Notes under the pieces: model-generated
Told to the model about the DNA's origin: nothing
Databases searched by the model: none
The model's input: the letters and a program-made list of their open reading frames with translations, nothing else
Made by a program: the position numbers and the translations under genes
Shown: positions 8,296 to 16,268 of the stretch, piece after piece
Numbering within the stretch: the first letter of the stretch is position 1
Layout: every line of letters starts with the position of its first letter
Source: UBA1146 sp963854815
GTDB taxonomy: Bacteria > Planctomycetota > UBA8108 > UBA1146
Reading direction: 5' to 3'
Length of the DNA stretch: 29,439 bases
Assembly: GCA_963854815.1 (NCBI GenBank)
Contig: CAWLAN010000014.1
Coordinates: 1-29,439, forward strand

Positions 8296-9171
8296 GTGGG
8301 GAGACATCGAGAAGAATTGAGCCTGTTCGAGTTGCTCAAGGAGCAGGGCCGTTCGGGCGACCAGGATGCGAGAGAGAGTCAGACCGAAAGTTCCACGGAG
8401 TCACGGATTCCTGGAGATCCACAAGCGGAGTCAGCAGGGGGGACGAGACGAAAAGTCGCTCTTGACGATCGTGCCAAGCAGATCCCATCGGTTCGCCGGC
8501 TTCCACCGATTCACGGTGGAGCTTCATCCGAGGCTGGCGGTTCCTACCCGCTAACTTCCTCACCTCGAGTTTCATTCTTTTCCGAGCGCATCGAGATCCG
8601 AATTTTCACGATCCTGGTATTTTCTATCGCTGCACTGGTCGCCATCGCCGTCGCTTTCATCTCCGGAAGGCAGTTCTCGGTTGCCGTTCCCGAGGGAAGG
8701 ACAGAGATGGTCCGGCAAGATCCTCTGTGGCCAGTGTTGGATCCGGAACCCGAGCCGAGACCGGCGATCCGCAACGTGAAACAAGACGGGGTCGTCGACG
8801 TTTCTGACGCAGGCGTTGTTGCTGAAGAGGTGGCGGTCATTCCCGTGCTGGTCGAGGCGTTACCGAAAACACTCTGGGCGGTGATGATCGGACAGCACCT
8901 GAGTAAAGATCCGCAGGTGATCGATCAACTGGTCCAGTATGTTGATTCCGGATTGTCTTTTTCGACGGCGCGTATTCGTGTCAGTAACTCTCGAGGGGTA
9001 CGAACCTTCAGCGTCTTTGTAGGACCATTCGACCAGCAGGATCAGGCTCGATCTGCATTGCGTGAGATCCAGAGCCTTCGTCCACATCTTGGAGTCCGTT
9101 TCCGGGATGCCTATCCGACAAGGATGGTCTTTGATCCGGAAGAACTCGAGAGGTACGGCATCGGTAACTGA
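8296..9171 (+). CDS. single-pass membrane protein with SPOR-like C-terminal domain
   Basis: The 291-residue protein has a polar, low-complexity cytoplasmic N-terminus (about 1-95), one transmembrane helix (about 103-124, IFTILVFSIAALVAIAVAFI) and an extracytoplasmic part. The last 100 residues resemble a SPOR domain, with WAVMIGQHL, then FSVFVGPFDQQDQARSALRE, the typical V-GPF-xxxxxA pattern. SPOR domains bind denuded peptidoglycan glycan strands, often at the division site, so a role in cell-wall remodelling or division is inferred. The start is a GTG at 8296 after AGGGGGAAG. A promoter lies just upstream at 8230-8258. After the stop at 9171 the same frame stays open to 9333, part of the puzzling stretch that follows. 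Confidence 0.72.
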   Translation: MGRHREELSLFELLKEQGRSGDQDARESQTESSTESRIPGDPQAESAGGTRRKVALDDRAKQIPSVRRLPPIHGGASSEAGGSYPLTSSPRVSFFSERIEIRIFTILVFSIAALVAIAVAFISGRQFSVAVPEGRTEMVRQDPLWPVLDPEPEPRPAIRNVKQDGVVDVSDAGVVAEEVAVIPVLVEALPKTLWAVMIGQHLSKDPQVIDQLVQYVDSGLSFSTARIRVSNSRGVRTFSVFVGPFDQQDQARSALREIQSLRPHLGVRFRDAYPTRMVFDPEELERYGIGN

Positions 9172-9466
9172 AACCGTGTACAGGATCGTTGCCCAGTGTT
9201 CCCCCTGTGTACTGCGCCGAGTTCTGTGATCTGCAGAGCGAGTGAGATTCTCCAGTCCAAATCGATACCGGATGATCTGAGCAGGCTCGGAATCCGTCCC
9301 GGGGGATCCAGCAGATGTGGAATTTGCTCATGACGACCGGGACCGGTTCGGGGAGTGGCTCTCAGATGCTGGCAATTCGCTCTTTTTGAACGATAGCGCC
9401 AGCGGATCGCCATCCGCAGCGGTGTCGATCATCAGCCGCTTCTGCGCAGGACTTGTCCCTGAGATG

Positions 9467-9497
9467 CCCTGAGAGTGCCCCTGCACTACTCTCAGGG
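9467..9497. other. 10-bp perfect hairpin
   Basis: CCCTGAGAGT (9467-9476) pairs with ACTCTCAGGG (9488-9497) around an 11-nt loop. No T tract follows, so it is not a typical intrinsic terminator. CCCTGAGA also occurs just upstream at 9457-9464 as a direct repeat. Confidence 0.5.
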
Positions 9498-9778
9498 AGC
9501 TGGGGAGGTGCTGATCGAACGCGGTGGAGGCCCGGGCCTGGTTTCTGGACGACGATACCGGAGCCATTCGTGCCGCCATCGAGCAGGCCGTGAGGTCATC
9601 GCGAGCGGATCGGCCCACTATCAGACTGTCAGTGGCAGCGTCTTGCGTTACTTTTGCGACTACGGGCCAAGTGACCGGTCATGGCAGCCAGCGACAGTTG
9701 CAGCAACGGCGAATTGCTGTTCATTCACATCGATGGACTCGATATCGGTCATGTCCAGCCGGTCCTTGGCCCCTGAAG

Positions 9779-9807
9779 TTGACACGCTGTTCGGGGCATT
9801 TTATGAT
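9779..9807 (+). promoter_or_regulatory. near-consensus sigma70 promoter
   Basis: TTGACA (9779-9784), 17-bp spacer, TATGAT (9802-9807): a perfect -35 box and a five-of-six -10 box at ideal spacing. Transcription would start near 9814 and give a leader of about 145 nt before the ATG at 9960. The leader opens with a hairpin: CCTGCTC (9821-9827) pairs with GAGCAGG (9835-9841), extended by CCCGA/TCGGG. It probably drives the SH3b gene and the RNase Y operon. Confidence 0.75.
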
Positions 9808-9959
9808 CCCCCGACTATTGCCTGCTCTGCTATCGAGCAGGTCGGGATTCCTTCGAGAGTCCGGTTCGGTCCAGAATCGGTAGGTGGGGGTTGCCCCGGT
9901 GGTCTTTCAAGTCGACCGCCTGTAGTCAGTGTGCTGAAGAATGGGGAAGGAGGATCACC

Positions 9960-11291
9960 ATGCAAAAAACGACTTGTCGAAACGTCGAACAAGCGATCGA
10001 TGGGTTCGCGAACCGTGCTTTGTTCGAACAGGTGATACCCTGTCTCCATAAGGGTTTCCTGTGGTTGGTCACGATAGGTGCCATCGCTTGCGCGAGCATG
10101 CTGGGAAATCCAGTGGCTGGCCAGGATGCACCCGTACGTGGTGAACCGACACTTCAGCCCTGGGTCGGAAAAGTGAAGGGGAGTCTGGTCAATATTCGGA
10201 CCGGCCCTTCCCTCAATCATTATGCCTTCCTGCGCTTGCCAGATGGGAGTTCCCTCATCTCGGTCGGCGGTCAGGGAGACTGGATCGAAGTGGCGGTTCC
10301 TTCAGACCGCCCGGTATGGATGCACAGTGATTATCTGGTTCCCGAAGGGAACTTTTTCAGAGTCAATGGGAGTCGTGTGCGTTTACGCGCCACGGCGGGA
10401 ACGAATCATGCCCCGCTCGGGCTTTCCGAGTCTGGGCAAGTACTTGTACCGACGGGTAATGTCTCCGGAGATGGGTCCTGGGTTGAAGTGCTCGCACCTC
10501 TCAATGCCCACGCATGGATTCATGGCGATTACATCCGAAGGACAGATCAACAGGTGAATCCGCTTCACCTCACCAGTTTACATCAGAGCCTGAAAGGGCA
10601 AGTGGGCATCACTGGTGTCCCGGTGGCGAAAGATTCCCGCGGCGCAACCGAGAATCCTGGTGCCACCGATGCTGATGAAGGATCGGATCCGGATGCTCCG
10701 GATACCCGCCAGGAGGGTTCTGAGCCCAATACTGTCACGATTCCGGTCTTCGATTCTCCGAAGCTCAAGAGTCTATTCGATAGTTTTCGGACCGAGACCC
10801 TCAAGAATCCAGTTGACTGGAATTTTAGTGAGATCCTCAAAGAGGTGAAGAATATTGAAGTCACCAGTGAAGATGTTGGAGAAATAGAGATCGTTCGCGA
10901 TCTTTCGAAAACGATCCAAGAACATTTCGTGCCGCTGCATCGCCGTTTGGTGGAGATTCAGCGACAGCAAGACGAAGCCCGAGCCAAGCGAGAACTTGTC
11001 CGGGTCAAAGAAAACGACATTTTGAGAAGGACGGGACACCGCAGCAGCAATCCTGACGTGAAATATCAGGCTGTTGGTTGGGTAGTTCCGCTGGGGAAAC
11101 ACAGGGACGTCGAGGCCACACACAAATTGCTCAAGGGGAATAAACTCCTCTACTACCTCGACGGCGGTGAAATTGAACTCGATCAGTACGTCAATAAGAG
11201 AGTCGGTATCGTGGGCACAGTTGTAGAACAGGAGCCCAGCACAGGAGCTCGACTCATACACATTCAGAAGATTGAGATTCTGTCACGGTAG
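9960..11291 (+). CDS. exported protein with two bacterial SH3 domains
   Basis: The 443-residue protein has a hydrophobic export or anchor segment after an N-terminal extension (about 31-48, KGFLWLVTIGAIACASML). Two SH3b domains follow: about 73-127 (VNIRTGPSLNHYAFLRLPDG, WMHSDYLV) and about 134-191 (VRLRATAGTNHAPLG, WIHGDYI). Then come an acidic Pro/Gly-rich linker, a helical charged segment (about 290-360) and a conserved-looking C-terminal beta-rich domain (VGWVVPLGKHRDVEATHKL, IVGTVVEQEPSTGARLIHI). SH3b domains commonly bind peptidoglycan or act as scaffolds; the substrate here is unknown. The start ATG follows AGGAGG at ideal spacing. The gene lies 62 bp upstream of the RNase Y gene and is probably co-transcribed from the strong promoter at 9779. 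Confidence 0.75.
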   Translation: MQKTTCRNVEQAIDGFANRALFEQVIPCLHKGFLWLVTIGAIACASMLGNPVAGQDAPVRGEPTLQPWVGKVKGSLVNIRTGPSLNHYAFLRLPDGSSLISVGGQGDWIEVAVPSDRPVWMHSDYLVPEGNFFRVNGSRVRLRATAGTNHAPLGLSESGQVLVPTGNVSGDGSWVEVLAPLNAHAWIHGDYIRRTDQQVNPLHLTSLHQSLKGQVGITGVPVAKDSRGATENPGATDADEGSDPDAPDTRQEGSEPNTVTIPVFDSPKLKSLFDSFRTETLKNPVDWNFSEILKEVKNIEVTSEDVGEIEIVRDLSKTIQEHFVPLHRRLVEIQRQQDEARAKRELVRVKENDILRRTGHRSSNPDVKYQAVGWVVPLGKHRDVEATHKLLKGNKLLYYLDGGEIELDQYVNKRVGIVGTVVEQEPSTGARLIHIQKIEILSR

Positions 11292-11353
11292 CCATTTGAG
11301 TTACCCTCTCCCTGTGGTTTTTCCCCTGCAGTGCCTTCTGCGGGAGGAAAGAA

Positions 11354-12901
11354 GTGGAATTCGAAGAGTATGTCATACCTGGAGCGATTCTGATCGCTGC
11401 AGCTGTCGCCAGTTTGTTGATGCTTCAGAGGTCTACATCGAAGATCCAGGAAGAACGACGTTCTCTGCTCGATGAAGCGCGCGAGGAAGCAGACAGGCTA
11501 CGCAAGGAATCCAGGACCGAAACTCAGGAATGGATCAAAACAGAGCGCGATGATTTCCAGAGCGAACAAAAAGATGGCCGCGAGGAGATCAAAACTTTCG
11601 ATAGAGAACTGAGGAAACGAGAAGACGGCCTCGAGCGCAGAATGGACCTTCTCGGCAAGAAGGAGAAGAATCTTGGCTCGCTCGAGGTTGACCTCGAAAA
11701 CCAGAGGAAACAGCTTCAACTGCGCGATGTCGAGCTCGATGAGGTGCTCGAGCAGGAACGGGAAAACCTGTCTCGAATCGCAGATATGTCGCGCGAGGAG
11801 GCGCGTAATTCGCTGATCGAGAAGATGCAACGCGACGTCGACCACGAGGGCGACGTCATGATCCAGCGCATGGTCGAACGTGTGAAGGAGAGTGCCAAAG
11901 AGCGCTGTCGAGATATTCTCGCCTCAACGTTACAACGGATCTCTTCGACCTATTGCCAGGAATCCACCGTTTCGAGCATCGCGATCGCATCTGATGACAT
12001 GAAAGGGCGGATCATCGGCCGAGAGGGTCGGAATATTCGAGCTTTCGAGAAGGCCACCGGCGTCGATGTCATCGTCGATGATAGTCCTGGGGTGATCACC
12101 CTCTCTTGTTTCGACCCCATTCGTCGCGAGATGGGAAGCCGTTCTCTCAACAAATTACTGGCGGATGGACGTATTCACCCCAGCCGAATCGAAGAAGTCG
12201 TTGCGGAAACCAAGAAAACACTCAACGAGGAGATTCAGAAGGCGGGTGTCCAGGTATCTTTCGATCTGGATCTTCCGGGAGTTCACCCGAAACTGGTAAC
12301 GATGCTGGGCCGGTTGAAGTATCGGACCTCTTACGGCCAGAACGTTCTATCCCACTCCATCGAATGTTCTCGGATTTGCGGAATGATCGCCGCCGAGTTT
12401 GGTCTTGATCAGGATCTCGCAAAAAGATGTGGACTGTTTCATGACATAGGGAAGGCCGTAGATCACCAGTACGAAGGAGGACACCCCGAGATCGGGGCGA
12501 CCATCCTCAAACGGTATGACGAGGCCAAGGAAGTGATCAATGCGGCGGCCAGTCACCACAATGACGTACCTCAAGAGAGTATTTACGCGGTTTTTACCCA
12601 GGCAGCGGATTCGATCAGCGGAAGTCGGCCGGGCGCACGTGGCGAATCTCTCGAGAGATACGTGGAGCGACTGGAAAAACTCGAGAACCTCGTCACCTCT
12701 TTCGCAGGAGTATCGAATGCTCAAGCGATCCAGGCAGGACGCGAGGTGCGTGTTTTTGTCAACGCTCACAAGATCAGTGACAAGAAGGCGGTTCGCCTTG
12801 CTCACGAGGTTGCCAAGCAGATCGAGGAGCAGTTGACCTATCCCGGAGAGATCAAGATCACATTGATCAGAGAGACTCGCGTGGTCGAATATGCACGATG
12901 A
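11354..12901 (+). CDS. rny: ribonuclease Y
   Basis: RNase Y is a membrane-anchored endoribonuclease that starts mRNA decay. The 515-residue product shows the full family layout: an N-terminal transmembrane helix (about 8-23, AILIAAAVASLLML), a long charged coiled coil (about 30-200), a KH domain with GRIIGREGRNIRAFEKATG, and an HD domain with HDIGKAVDH (His363-Asp364 are the catalytic metal-binding pair) and SHHND. The C-terminus VRVFVNAHKISDKKAV is also typical. Length is close to the usual 520 residues. The start is a GTG at 11354 after GGGAGG (11342-11347). The 3' end overlaps ymdB by 11 bp, the common rny-ymdB pairing. RNase Y and the PNPase gene 4.4 kb downstream suggest a shared decay machinery. 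Confidence 0.97.
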   Translation: MEFEEYVIPGAILIAAAVASLLMLQRSTSKIQEERRSLLDEAREEADRLRKESRTETQEWIKTERDDFQSEQKDGREEIKTFDRELRKREDGLERRMDLLGKKEKNLGSLEVDLENQRKQLQLRDVELDEVLEQERENLSRIADMSREEARNSLIEKMQRDVDHEGDVMIQRMVERVKESAKERCRDILASTLQRISSTYCQESTVSSIAIASDDMKGRIIGREGRNIRAFEKATGVDVIVDDSPGVITLSCFDPIRREMGSRSLNKLLADGRIHPSRIEEVVAETKKTLNEEIQKAGVQVSFDLDLPGVHPKLVTMLGRLKYRTSYGQNVLSHSIECSRICGMIAAEFGLDQDLAKRCGLFHDIGKAVDHQYEGGHPEIGATILKRYDEAKEVINAAASHHNDVPQESIYAVFTQAADSISGSRPGARGESLERYVERLEKLENLVTSFAGVSNAQAIQAGREVRVFVNAHKISDKKAVRLAHEVAKQIEEQLTYPGEIKITLIRETRVVEYAR

Positions 12902-13745
12902 CGATCAAGAAATTCGTATCCTCCTGATCGGGGATATCGTCGGCAAGACAGGTCGTAGAATCGTCAAGCAGACGCTCCCAGGTCTGCGGGAGTCCCTCGG
13001 TCTCGACCTGGTCATTGCAAATGCTGAGAATTCTGCAGCTGGTTCCGGAATCACTCCGAAAATCTTTTCCGAACTTCGGGCAGCAGGTGTGGATCTGATG
13101 ACACTCGGTGATCACGCCTGGAAGCGCAAAGACAATCTTGTTGTGCTCAATGAAGAGGAGTACTGCCTGCGACCCGGTAATTATCCTGAAGTTGCTGCAG
13201 GTAAAGGTTGGGGTGTTGTCACTACCGACAGCGGTGTCCAGGTTGCCCACATCATAGTTCTCGGTAGGGTTTTCATGGACGCGGTGGATTGTCCATTTCG
13301 GACTGTCGATTCGATTCTCGAGCAATTGCCCGATGATGTGAAGATCTGTATCGTTGAATACCATGCCGAGGCAACCAGCGAGAAACAGGCGGCAGGTTGG
13401 TATCTCGATGGAAGGGTCACCGCAGTGGTGGGGACCCACACCCACGTGCTCACTGCGGATGCGCGCTTCTTGACCCAGGGCACTGCATATATCTCGGACC
13501 TCGGAATGACAGGCCCGTATGATGGAGTAATCGGCAGAGAAGCCCAACCTGTCCTGCACAAGTTCCTCACCTCAATGCATGCTCCTTTCACGGTTGCTGA
13601 AAATAATGTTCATATGTGCGGGGTTTTGCTTTCCGTCGATCCAGAAACGGGCAAGGCCTCGTCAATTCGGCCGGTGGATATCTCCGAGGACGATACGAGT
13701 CCCTTCTTCCACGACTTCCTCCAGGTCCCTGATTCACAAGAATGA
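12891..13745 (+). CDS. ymdB: YmdB-family metallophosphoesterase
   Basis: This family (TIGR00282) hydrolyses 2',3'-cyclic nucleotides and in Bacillus affects biofilm and motility decisions; here it directly overlaps rny. The 284-residue product has the metal ligands in order: GDIVGKTGR (Asp15), NAEN (Glu46, Asn47), GDH (73-75), YHAEATSEK (His158) and GTHTH (His183, His185). These match B. subtilis YmdB with constant offsets. The odd feature is residue 74: the usual GNH reads GDH, so the metal-binding asparagine is aspartate. Activity may therefore differ, though the other ligands are intact. The ATG at 12891 lies inside rny, consistent with translational coupling. Confidence 0.93.
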   Translation: MHDDDQEIRILLIGDIVGKTGRRIVKQTLPGLRESLGLDLVIANAENSAAGSGITPKIFSELRAAGVDLMTLGDHAWKRKDNLVVLNEEEYCLRPGNYPEVAAGKGWGVVTTDSGVQVAHIIVLGRVFMDAVDCPFRTVDSILEQLPDDVKICIVEYHAEATSEKQAAGWYLDGRVTAVVGTHTHVLTADARFLTQGTAYISDLGMTGPYDGVIGREAQPVLHKFLTSMHAPFTVAENNVHMCGVLLSVDPETGKASSIRPVDISEDDTSPFFHDFLQVPDSQE

Positions 13746-13823
13746 TCCCACCTTCGCATACTTGAATAGTCGATTCCTGATATCATGAGGGAATTGGTCG
13801 TGAATCTCGACATGGAGGAATTC

Positions 13824-14276
13824 GTGCGTGTACTGGTTCAACGAGTCAAAGAAGCCCAGGTCTCTGTTTCTGGAGAATCGATCGCTTCCATCGGCCCAGG
13901 GTTTCTTCTGCTGGTTGGTTTTGGCAACGGGGATGGTTCTGAGGAACTGATCTGGATGGCCAGAAAAATATCTGGGCTGCGAGTGTTCTCCGATGAAAAC
14001 GGGCAGATGAATAATAGTATCCAGCACACAAATGGTGAAATTCTGGCGGTCAGTCAGTTCACGCTCTACGGAGATTGCAGAAAAGGGCGACGGCCATCTT
14101 TTGTTGATGCGCTCGATCCTACCGAGGCGAATCAACTGTTCGAGGAATTCTTGCAGCAACTCTCGGCGCAGGGTGTTGATCGTGTTGAAAAGGGCAAGTT
14201 CGGTGCCGACATGGACGTCCAATTGGTCAACGACGGGCCTGTGACGCTCTGGCTAGCCAGAGAGCCGGGGGATTGA
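13824..14276 (+). CDS. dtd: D-aminoacyl-tRNA deacylase
   Basis: DTD removes D-amino acids (and glycine from tRNA-Ala) mischarged on tRNA. The 150-residue product starts MRVLVQRVKEAQVSV, equal to the canonical MRALIQRV start, when read from the GTG at 13824; GGAGG at 13814-13818 gives a 5-nt spacer. Longer readings from 13785 add residues absent in the family. Catalytic-site motifs are SQFTLYGDCRKGRRPSF and the Gly-cisPro motif NDGPVT near the C-terminus. FGADM is also present. The gene follows ymdB by 78 bp, and its stop overlaps the next start (TGATG). Confidence 0.96.
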   Translation: MRVLVQRVKEAQVSVSGESIASIGPGFLLLVGFGNGDGSEELIWMARKISGLRVFSDENGQMNNSIQHTNGEILAVSQFTLYGDCRKGRRPSFVDALDPTEANQLFEEFLQQLSAQGVDRVEKGKFGADMDVQLVNDGPVTLWLAREPGD

Positions 14277-15082
14277 TGAAAGGCTTCCGAGATCACTACC
14301 TGCAACTGGGTGTCGATCCAGATTCGAAGGAAGAACAGATCAGGAGCGCATTTCGTGCCAGGTTGCTCGAGATCCATCCAGACAAGTCAGTCCATCCGAT
14401 AGATCCCGAGGAGATGAGATCGCTGTTGGAAGCTTATGACGTTCTTTCCAATATCGATACTCGAGATGCTTACGACAAACTCTGGAAAATCGTATCTCCG
14501 CAGGATCCTGACCGCCCTTCACTGATTCCTCATGTTACTGAAAGTGAACGTCCGGCAGCCAGAGCTCGTTCTGTACTCTTTTTGCTACTGGAAGAACGGG
14601 GAGAAGAGGCATTGGAACGGATCAAAGGATTGCAACCGGGAGGTCGGTTGTTCCTCAGGCAATACCTGACCACTGGCGAATACATCGATGCCTGTTTTCT
14701 TGTCGGTGAGTTGTTAGAGCATCAGAAGAAGTGGGTCAGTGCCCTCGAATGGTACGAGGATTTGATTCGCATCGAGGAAAATCGAAATCAAAATCGTCCC
14801 TGTTATCCCGAAGCGAGGGACAGGGCGCGAAGATTGTTGATGAAAAGAACCCGTGGCGATCTGGACCCCAGAGTTGGGCTTGAATATCTTCGTCGGGCAG
14901 AACTGCTTGGCCTGGATAAGATGGGCCGTATCGAGGTGGCAAAGAAGCGGGCTCAATGCTATCTGCAGATGGAGATGAAGGTCGAGTCTGCTCGGCATCT
15001 GGGCGAGGTATTGCGCCTCCAGCCCGACGCGCGAGGCATTGAACGAATTCGCGAAGCGCTCGAGGATTACCTGGATGTTTGA
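14276..15082 (+). CDS. J-domain protein with helical repeat C-terminus
   Basis: The 268-residue protein begins with a DnaJ-type J domain (about 5-70: DHYLQLGVDPDSKEEQIRSA, HPDK with His34-Pro35-Asp36, then LLEAYDVLSNIDTRDAYDKL). The HPD motif needed to stimulate DnaK is intact. It has no Gly/Phe region, zinc finger or DnaJ C-terminal substrate domain. Residues about 95-265 are helical and TPR-like (ACFLVGELLEHQKKWVSALEWYEDLI, AKKRAQCYLQMEMKVESARHLGEVL). It is probably a class III J protein that brings DnaK to a specific client, which is unknown. The ATG at 14276 overlaps the dtd stop by one base; the 3' end overlaps the guanylyltransferase by 8 bp. Confidence 0.83.
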   Translation: MKGFRDHYLQLGVDPDSKEEQIRSAFRARLLEIHPDKSVHPIDPEEMRSLLEAYDVLSNIDTRDAYDKLWKIVSPQDPDRPSLIPHVTESERPAARARSVLFLLLEERGEEALERIKGLQPGGRLFLRQYLTTGEYIDACFLVGELLEHQKKWVSALEWYEDLIRIEENRNQNRPCYPEARDRARRLLMKRTRGDLDPRVGLEYLRRAELLGLDKMGRIEVAKKRAQCYLQMEMKVESARHLGEVLRLQPDARGIERIREALEDYLDV

Positions 15083-16268
15083 TTCCTCTCATGTCGTGAT
15101 CCTTGCAGGAGGTCGTGGCCTGCGGCTCTGGCCGTGGAGTAGGGGTGGTAGATACAAACCTTTTCTGCCATTGTTCGATGGTCGTTCACTCATCGATGCA
15201 ACACTCGAACGAGCCCTATCACTCGTTCCTCCGGAGAGGATCCATCTGGTCGCTACAAGAGATGTGATCAGAGATCTCGGTCCATTTGACTGGATAGAAG
15301 AAACGAGAGCACGAGACACAGCACCTGCAATATTCCAGGCTTCCCGGACGATCCATGATGCTGATCCTTCAGCGACGATTCTCGTATTCCCGGCTGATCA
15401 CAGAGTGATCGATGTGGACATCTTTCGCAGGGGAATGCGAGAGACCCTCGATCGAGTCAGTGAGAACCCTGACCGATTCTGGGTTCATGGCACGCCCGCT
15501 ACTCCAGAGGAATCCTTTGGTTTCATCGTGGCGGCGGATGATGCGGAAGTCTCAGAAGTTCTACGATTCGAGGAGAAGCCAGGGCCGCATCTGTTTGACG
15601 GCTTGCACAAGGAAGGTGCATTGTGCAATACGGGTGTCTTTTGTTTCAAAGCTGGGTTTCTTCTTGAAGAGTACCGAAGAGTTCTCTCCAGGGATGCCCG
15701 GTTTGATCTGCCCGAGGTAGACGATGTCCCTGCGATCTCCATCGATCACTTTTTACTCGAGCGTGAAGACTTCTGTCGCCGATTGATGGTCAGGAAGATG
15801 TCACACAGGTGGTCCGATGTCGGATCCTGGCCGGCTTTGCGAGACATCTTCAGGAGTGATCGCAACGGTAATGTTTTCATCGTCGATTCTGATCGTCCAG
15901 TAGATGTTGTTCCAGTTCGCAGGCGAGATCCATTATTATTGCGATCACAAGAGATCGAGATCGATGGCGACGGAAGTCGCCAGATTCTCTGCCTCGGGAT
16001 CAGTGATAAAAAGGTGCGGGTCACTCGAGACCATGTTCGGGTCTCTTCCGGGGCGATTTCCAGCACCGAGGATGGGCTGGTGGATTGTGCGGATCTGATG
16101 GTTTTTGTGCAGGATGATGTAGGTATATCCATAGCTGGAATCCGCGGGGGGCTTGTCGCGGTGACTGAAGATGTGGTCCTCGTTGCTTCTGAGGAAGAGA
16201 TCCGTTCAGGAGGCATACGCGATGCTCTCGAGGCATTGTCTCGAGGATCAATAGGAGGACTCGGTTGA
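15075..16268 (+). CDS. manC: mannose-1-phosphate guanylyltransferase
   Basis: This enzyme forms GDP-mannose from mannose-1-P and GTP for glycan synthesis. The 397-residue product has the nucleotidyltransferase loop ILAGGRGLRLWPWSR (from about residue 9), VFPADHRV, ESFGFI, FEEKP, NTGVF and SHRWSDVGSWPAL, which is diagnostic of ManC. The second loop reads GRYKPFLPL where most ManC proteins have PKQFL. The C-terminal third is beta-rich and contains the GISIAGIRGGLVAVTEDVVLVA segment expected of the family; there is no phosphomannose isomerase domain. The start ATG at 15075 lies within the J-domain gene; an upstream start at 15039 would add residues before the conserved core. The mutase at the left edge could supply its substrate. 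Another sugar-1-P nucleotidyltransferase specificity remains possible. Confidence 0.88.
   Translation: MFDSSHVVILAGGRGLRLWPWSRGGRYKPFLPLFDGRSLIDATLERALSLVPPERIHLVATRDVIRDLGPFDWIEETRARDTAPAIFQASRTIHDADPSATILVFPADHRVIDVDIFRRGMRETLDRVSENPDRFWVHGTPATPEESFGFIVAADDAEVSEVLRFEEKPGPHLFDGLHKEGALCNTGVFCFKAGFLLEEYRRVLSRDARFDLPEVDDVPAISIDHFLLEREDFCRRLMVRKMSHRWSDVGSWPALRDIFRSDRNGNVFIVDSDRPVDVVPVRRRDPLLLRSQEIEIDGDGSRQILCLGISDKKVRVTRDHVRVSSGAISSTEDGLVDCADLMVFVQDDVGISIAGIRGGLVAVTEDVVLVASEEEIRSGGIRDALEALSRGSIGGLG

Larger units (their letters stand above)
9172..9959. other. 788-bp stretch without a confident gene; possible gene remnant, hairpin and leader
   Basis: No frame gives a convincing protein. Short plus-strand pieces still look coding: 9175-9333 (in frame with the upstream gene past its stop), 9317-9472 (has RDRFGEWLSDAGNSLFLND), 9524 to about 9650 (same frame, ARAWFLDDDTGAIRAAIEQ), and a piece ending near 9774 (NGELLFIHIDGLDIGHV). 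They are split by stops and frame changes, as in a decayed gene or a sequence with indel errors. A 10-bp perfect hairpin lies at 9467-9497. From 9779 the stretch is the promoter and leader of the SH3b gene. I looked for RNase P, tmRNA and SRP RNA landmarks and saw none. Confidence 0.5.

Noticed and set aside
9475..10035. A 186-codon plus-strand frame running into the SH3b gene
   Set aside because: Composition is unlike a protein and it overlaps the well-supported SH3b start; at most a short part around 9490-9530 could be a gene remnant.
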